Shown piece after piece: positions 58,577 to 64,000 of a DNA stretch of 64,000 nucleotides; position 1 is the first letter of the stretch, and each line of letters opens with the position of its first letter. The notes under the pieces are model-generated. The model was not told where the DNA came from. It worked only from the letters and a program-made list of their open reading frames with translations, and searched no databases. The stretch is from Neoceratodus forsteri. Taxonomy: Eukaryota; Chordata; Ceratodontiformes; Ceratodontidae. Both the position numbers and the translations under genes were made by a program. The DNA is taken from positions 468,195,501 through 468,259,500 of the forward strand of contig CM028130.1 in NCBI GenBank assembly GCA_016271365.2, in the 5' to 3' direction.

Positions 58577-60680
58577 TTTACTACTGGTCTTATCTGTACT
58601 TTGCCTGAGAACTATGGCTCTGCTGTGACTCCTGTGTAACCTTTGTTTTACAGGTACTCCCCAGCATCCAGAATCGAAATCCACACAGAAGTTCCCTCAC
58701 CTGGACCAGTACACATGATTTAGTTACTTGATTGAGAGGTGGAAAATTTGAGTCTTAATAGTGAGCCTGCATCTGTTACAGCGGGAGGCCACTGAGGTTA
58801 CATGTCAAGTCATCCTGGTTAATCCACTCTGCGAAAGCTTGCACCATACTATTAGTTCCAGCGTCAATTGGCTCCCTGCACAATTTGTTCTCAAAGTGTC
58901 CCCCCCACCGGAGTTTAATATATTAAATTTATGCAGGGGGTGAATTGTCAGGGAATGATTTGTACAGGGAGCTGACTAGCATTGGAGCAAATAGTACAGC
59001 ATGAGTTCTCTTGGAGCAGACAGATTGCAATGAACTGACATATTACCGTGCACTGAAGGAGTGAGTGCCATGAACCTAGCCTCATGAAGGACAGTTGAGA
59101 GGTATGTGATCAGCCCCTCCAGATCTGGCCCTTCTGCAACTGGTCCCCCCACCCTCCCTGTAGCTGGACTCCCACAGCCGAACACTAGCTGTGTGCTCAC
59201 AGCAAGTGTGTGGCAGCACTCCTTCCATGAAGAGCACACCAATGCTGGGGGGGGGGAGGACAAGGCTGGTCTGTGGGTGGGAAGGGGATTTCAAATGCAA
59301 GGAGGAATGTCAGCTGACGGGGCTGGCACAGGGTAAGGGTGGGTGGCCCAGTGACAAGGAAGGTGGGTCTGCTGAAGGTGGGGCAACTAGCACTTGAGCC
59401 CCCACAGCCATGGTGTCATACACCCTATCATACCCCTTCTAGTCCTGGCAGCAGGCTCACAAGTCCTATCCCCAGCTTCAGGCTTCTCAGGCTGCATAGC
59501 CAAGTCATTTGCCTGCTGACTACCATGATTATGGCCGTAGGCCCTCGATCCACCCAAGTCAATGTCCTGGAGGGCAGCATGGTTCAGGTGGTTCTAGGTT
59601 CTCCAGATTGGAAAAGAGGGTGAACATTTGAGGGGTAGTGTAGCATGTGGGTCCCTGGGAGGTCCAGATAGTGGAAGAGGGGGGCCAGTAGCTGGGGAAA
59701 CCTGGTATGGGGAGGTCTCTTTGATGATTCAGATGTGTAAATAGGCTTCGAGAGGCCCTACGGGTGATCTGCAAGCAGCAGAGTAAGGCCCAAAGGGAAA
59801 ACCTCCCACCTGTCTGCAATCAGCTGGGCATCCAACCCACACTTCCACCTCCTCGCTTCTCAACTTCTTCCTAGGTTGGGGTGGTTTGTCGGTGGCAGTG
59901 CCATAAAGCAGGTGCTGCCTGCCTGAACTAATAGTAACATTTTTTTTAAGTTTCTTTTCACACTGAGAGTGCAATAAAGGATGACTGTGGTCATTAGTCT
60001 GATCAGGGCATGGCCTGGGAGCAAGGGACTGCACAAAGTTGGATCTATTTAAATTTATTTAAATTGCTCCAGAAAGGGAGCATATGGCAAGAGGGTGTCC
60101 TTATTCAAAATTATCTAAATTTATTTAAATTGCACTCCTGCATAGAGCATAGGGAAGGGGCAGACTGCATTCAAATTAAGTAGCTCCCAGAGGTAGAGCA
60201 GGGCAGTGAAGACCCTGAATTTGATAGTAAACAGGGCTCAAGCAGCAAAGGCAGGGTAAAGCACCAGTTATAGGCAAGCTAGCCAGATGGGCTAGAGAAT
60301 AAGGGCTAACTGGCCGAAAGTTTTTTTGTTGTTTTTATTATTTAGCCTACAAACCTGTCACCCATGTTAGCCCCCTGCCTCGTGTACTGGTCTCCCTTCC
60401 CTGAATGTCTACCCTACCCTCTCCTGCCCCATTTCCCAGTCCTGCCAGCCCAAGTTCATCATACCTTTCATCAGTTGCATCGCCCCTGCCCCCCCACATC
60501 CTGCCCCCCAGCACTCCCACCATACTCGGTGAACAGTTTTGCTTCCACAGTCGACTCCTGGTGTTCTTGTCTGGTGTTGTAGTTAGAGATTGCCCTCCAA
60601 CTTCACCAAGCCTAATGGCAAGAAATAAACCTCAAAAAGCTTGTCCCTCTCAAGAAGTGGTCCCAACGAGAGAAAATATC

Positions 60681-61072
60681 CTCCAAACTTAATCTCCTCA
60701 ATGAGTATCCCCAACACAACACATGAGTCCAAGACCCACAGGTGTAAACCTAACATAACAGGAGTAGTCAAAGCATAGGGAAACACCCTGAAAACTTAAT
60801 CCCCTCACTGCATATCTCAAACACAGCACTTGTGACCAAGCCCCATATGTTTAAACCCAGCCCATCATAAGTACTCAAAGTCTAGGGCAGCCCTAACAAC
60901 AAAACAAGAGATTACCTTAAACCTTTTTAACCCACCCCACCCTCCCCATGGTCTCCACAAGACAATACCTTCAAACTTAACCCCTCAAGGAGTATCCCAA
61001 ACCCAGTACTTGTGATCAAGCCCCACAGATTGAAACCCAACCCATCATATAATCAGAGCCCAGGGAATACAG
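60681..61072. repeat. Three degenerate ~106-bp units
   Basis: The anchor AAACTTAATCCCCTC recurs with variants at about 60,685, 60,793 and 60,973, each followed by CAAACACAGCACTTGTGA-like sequence. A spacer of about 75 bp precedes the third. Confidence 0.7.
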
Positions 61073-61289
61073 TCCATTAAAGCTCTGGCAAGTTGTTTGG
61101 TACAATACCATAATCTGTTCTGCTCTCCAGCCCCTGAGTATTTAATCCAGACAATCTGAGAGGCTTCCAGTCAGGTTGAGCTAAATGACTTCCTGAGACC
61201 CACCCCTTCCACCTCTCTTATTGGTGCACTTCTAGAATGGGCAGGCTATGTTGCCCATTCAATACTGGTGGCACGGGGGGAGGGAAATG

Positions 61290-61780
61290 AAACTCTGTCT
61301 AGGCTCCCTGGTCCCTTCTGCCACTGCACATCACTTTCCTCTCCTGCCAATGTGAACTCACTGCTCTCCATCCACTGCTGATCCCTCTGGTGGGCCGCAC
61401 CAGAAATAGCTCTCTCTTCAGTGCAGTGCTGTGCTCAGAAACCTCTCTGCTGGAAGGTTGGTGGATTTAACAGCTTTTTACTGCATGACTGGGCTGAGGC
61501 AATTTATAGCCCAGCAGCAGTTTAAATCCCCTGCCTCCTTCTTGACTGGATCTTCAGATGTCCTCAGGGAACTTCCCTATTGGCTTCCTGTTCTGTTGCC
61601 TTACCAAAACCCCAAAATGGTAGTCTATGGAGCTCTGTTGAGGCTTCTTGGTCCCTCCTAATGTCATATTCCTCTCCCACTGATGCAGCGCCATGCTCTC
61701 TGTCCACTGCTGATCTCTCCAGCGACCCCGCCACACATAGCTCTTTCTTCAGTATGGTGCCAGGCTCGGAAAAAGGCTGT
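61290..61780. repeat. Direct duplication, offset ~330 bp
   Basis: TCCACTGCTGATCCCTCTGG near 61,370 recurs as TCCACTGCTGATCTCTCCAG near 61,702. The similarity extends about 150 bp, including an ATAGCTCTCTCTTCAGT block in both. Confidence 0.7.
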
Positions 61781-62289
61781 TGAGATTCTCATTCTATGTA
61801 TGAGATTTTAAAGAGCAATCTAATTGGCCCAGCATATTGGGACACTCTAATATTCCTTGTGTGCATTGGCTGCCTGTTCAAAATCTGCCTGGGCTGTTCT
61901 AATGTGCCGGCATTCACGTGTTGAGCCCTTTTGGTCTGCTACCGTTATTACAGGCAGCTGAAAAAAAAAGCAGCAGTGTCATGTTTTGTCAGCAGTAACA
62001 CGGTGGTTCAGTTGTAGGGTGAACAACAGCGCAGGTGTAGAAGAGATGAGTTGCCCAGGAGCAGCACACAACAGCCTGGGTCCTCAGCACAAGAAAGAGC
62101 AAGCAAGCCCAGGCCATGGAGCAGACAGATACACCATTTTGGAATTCCAAAGCTAACTGGTGAGCCATGCAGTTTCATTTTGGTCACTTGGGCTTAAAAA
62201 TACTCTGTGATTTTGGGGGGGAAGGGGTAACTGGGCCAGGCAGGCTGGAATAGAATGATGAAATGCACAGTAGATACATTCATGGTCTT

Positions 62290-63417
62290 TGTGACACTTA
62301 GCTGGTTCTGATAACTCTATGATTTTTGTAAAATAAAAATATAAGAGATTGTCTGTCATGAGAAATGTTGTGCTCCTGGATGACACCCCAGGTATCAGTT
62401 CAAAAGACAGGATATACGTTAAACAGCAGATCTCTGAATGCAATTAACTTGTCAGTTTGCTTTGAAGCCAGGAGCTAATATATCCATTTTATGATGTCCT
62501 CTGGAAAGTCGGTTAATTGCACCTGGTGTCATATAAAGTCCTTTGATGTGTTTGAGAACGGAGACCACTCATAGATCAAAGGAGACTGAGAAATCACAGT
62601 CTTAATTAAGAGTGTCATCATTTGGAAAATGAGACTTGCTGGAGTCACAGAATTCAATACCTTGATGGGACTTCCTGTTTTGTATATATATATATATATA
62701 TATATATATTTTATTATGTATCCTGAAATGGAAGAGCTAGATGATGATATCATGAAGAGGGTTGAAACACGGCATTTTAAACTGTAGTCTGTATTCCATT
62801 TAGACACACACGTCTGGACTCTGAAGCTTCAACATCATTCAGCACTGTAAGATTAGAAGAATACATTAGATAAGTCTAAGTGTATGGTAGGTAGGAAATT
62901 GCACTTTTAAACCTTATTCTTTTAAAGAGAGTGTACATTTTGTGATACATGGTTCTGCATTTATATTTTAAATTTTAATCTATTTTTAAGTAAACATCTC
63001 ATTTTAGACACTACTTGGTGTGCCTGTGAAATTCTTTCTTTGACAAGTGAAGCATTTATGGTAAAAGCTGACACTGTGCAAAGCTTACTGGTTTTACCAA
63101 ACTGGGAAAGGACAAGAGTTTATTCTGAGGTCTTCAATAGAGTTTTTAAGGGTTCATTTTGTACACTTAGTTAGGTGCCCATAGACGAAAGATATCTGGC
63201 ATCCTCCAAAGAGCAGAATTATCTCAGCCTGTACATTGGGTACACTAGCAAGAGGTTCACAGTTTGAATCCCTCCAAGTACTTGAGACCAAAGGTTGATT
63301 TGAACCCACAAAACAGACAGGAGGGTTACCCTTTTTCTGTTTCCTGTTCACATGACTGCGCTCGGAGGTTGGCACTGTGGGAGCAGAGGGCCTGACCTGC
63401 TGAGTGGGTTTGTGACA
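62290..63417 (+). repeat. 5' LTR of Gmr1-like copy 3 (long form)
   Basis: It starts TGTGACACTTAGC and ends GTTTGTGACA. It carries the central segment that copy 1 lacks and an (AT)n run at about 62,686-62,710. Confidence 0.9.
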
Positions 63418-63632
63418 GATTGGTTGGCAGCAATGTGCATAAGTTTGGTATTACAAGCTTTTATTGTTCAGTGTGTTAGCTTGAGACTGTCAGCTCACTT
63501 GCAAAAAAAGAAAAAGGCAGTGATTTATTTTTAAAAGGAAACAGAACTATATCACTTGGCTTAGTCGAGTTTCTTTCTGTTTTATTTTTTTTTCTAAAGT
63601 ACAAGTCAGAGTAGCCATAGTTAGGCAAGAAG

Positions 63633-64000
63633 ATGGCTTCCAACTACAGCGGGCACACTGTAGACTACTTAAAGTAGTTGTGCAGGGACAGAGGAGTCCC
63701 GTTTGAGGTGAAAACCACCAAGCAGAACCTCGTGGATGCCCTGATGGTAGCAGATACCCAGAGCATTGAGTCACAGACAGTGACTGCAAAAGACCAGACC
63801 TTGAGTGTGGAAGGGCTAGCGGCCTGTGCAGTGTCCAGATCCGATGAGGAGGGTAACAGGGCCAGTGCCAGCGAAGGGCCACAGCAGCAGGGGAAGGTCG
63901 CCAGTATCCTGGATCCAGAAGTACTCAGGCTGCAGATTGAGTTGTGCAGAATGGAGCTGGAGTTCCAGAGAGAAGAGAAGAGAAGTGAGAACAGCGAGCT
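63633..64000 (+). pseudogene. gag: gag N-terminus of Gmr1-like copy 3
   Basis: The start codon at 63,633 matches copies 1 and 2. The SAP-like motif is present (LCRDRGVPFEV, then LVDALMVADTQS) but is interrupted by TAG at 63,675-63,677, where the other copies have a glutamine codon. The Glu/Arg-rich coiled-coil segment begins before the window ends. Confidence 0.85.

Larger units (their letters stand above)
58577..62289. other. Unassigned 3.7 kb with small internal duplications
   Basis: No gene or known element is recognised. It includes the doubled ATTTAAATTTATTTAAATTG motif (60,048 and 60,118), three ~106-bp units (60,681-61,072) and a ~330-bp duplication (about 61,290-61,780). Frames here are short and motif-free. 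Confidence 0.5.
62290..64000 (+). mobile_element. Gmr1-like Ty3/gypsy LTR retrotransposon, copy 3 (runs off the window)
   Basis: This is the third copy of the family. It has a long-form 5' LTR (62,290-63,417), a decayed primer site at 63,421, and the start of gag. The remainder lies beyond the window. The LTR is the most diverged of the three. Confidence 0.88.

Overview
This window looks like intergenic or heterochromatic DNA from a non-mammalian vertebrate. I found no host protein-coding gene, rRNA or true tRNA gene. Almost everything recognisable is a decayed mobile element or a tandem repeat. Together, L1/Tx1-like, L2-like and CR1-like LINEs, a DIRS-type tyrosine-recombinase retrotransposon, a Gmr1-like Ty3/gypsy element and a tRNA-headed SINE with a MIR/CORE-like 3' part fit a reptile, amphibian or lobe-finned fish better than a bird or mammal. 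Species cannot be read from this alone.

Bases 1-18,240 are largely one L1/Tx1-like LINE broken into four ordered, same-strand pieces (1-397, about 12,884-13,643, 15,597-16,776, 17,930-18,240). The first gap holds an L2-like LINE. That LINE contains a complete LTR retrotransposon (1712-8092, duplicated GTGAG), a retroposon-like insertion with an A-rich tail, and a composite element A that carries a CR1 fragment. The second gap holds composite element B. The third holds a minus-strand LINE of a family called LINE-X here.

Bases 18,250-24,440 are a 48-bp minisatellite with a roughly 2.1-kb higher-order duplication. It contains two copies of a 342-bp inverted-repeat element and a probable 1.7-kb solo LTR. 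Two smaller minisatellites (about 58 and 74 bp) follow at 25.1-26.5 kb.

Bases 26,935-52,380 are one long minisatellite superfamily (63-bp units grading into 66-bp units). It has been invaded by LINE-X, a SINE, Gmr1-like copy 2 (29,537-36,752, duplicated CTTAC), an almost full-length minus-strand L2, an L2 3' end, a CR1 3' half and a DIRS-like element (46,783-52,369) with inverted terminal repeats and an internal complementary region. A further LINE-X copy follows on the minus strand.

Bases 54,263-64,000 hold a segment dense in CATTAA-type motifs, composite element C with six roughly 298-bp hairpin-bearing tandem repeats, about 3.7 kb of mostly unassigned sequence with small duplications, and the 5' end of Gmr1-like copy 3 running off the window.

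The elements work as retrotransposon machinery rather than as a host pathway. The Gmr1-like elements encode gag (SAP-like, coiled-coil, SCAN-like capsid, CCHC knuckle), protease, integrase, RT and RNase H, in that unusual order. All copies are broken by stops, frameshifts or catalytic losses. The most unusual items are the 298-bp hairpin-repeat elements A/B/C, a SINE split by an inverted copy of nearby minisatellite units, and the minisatellite superfamily itself.
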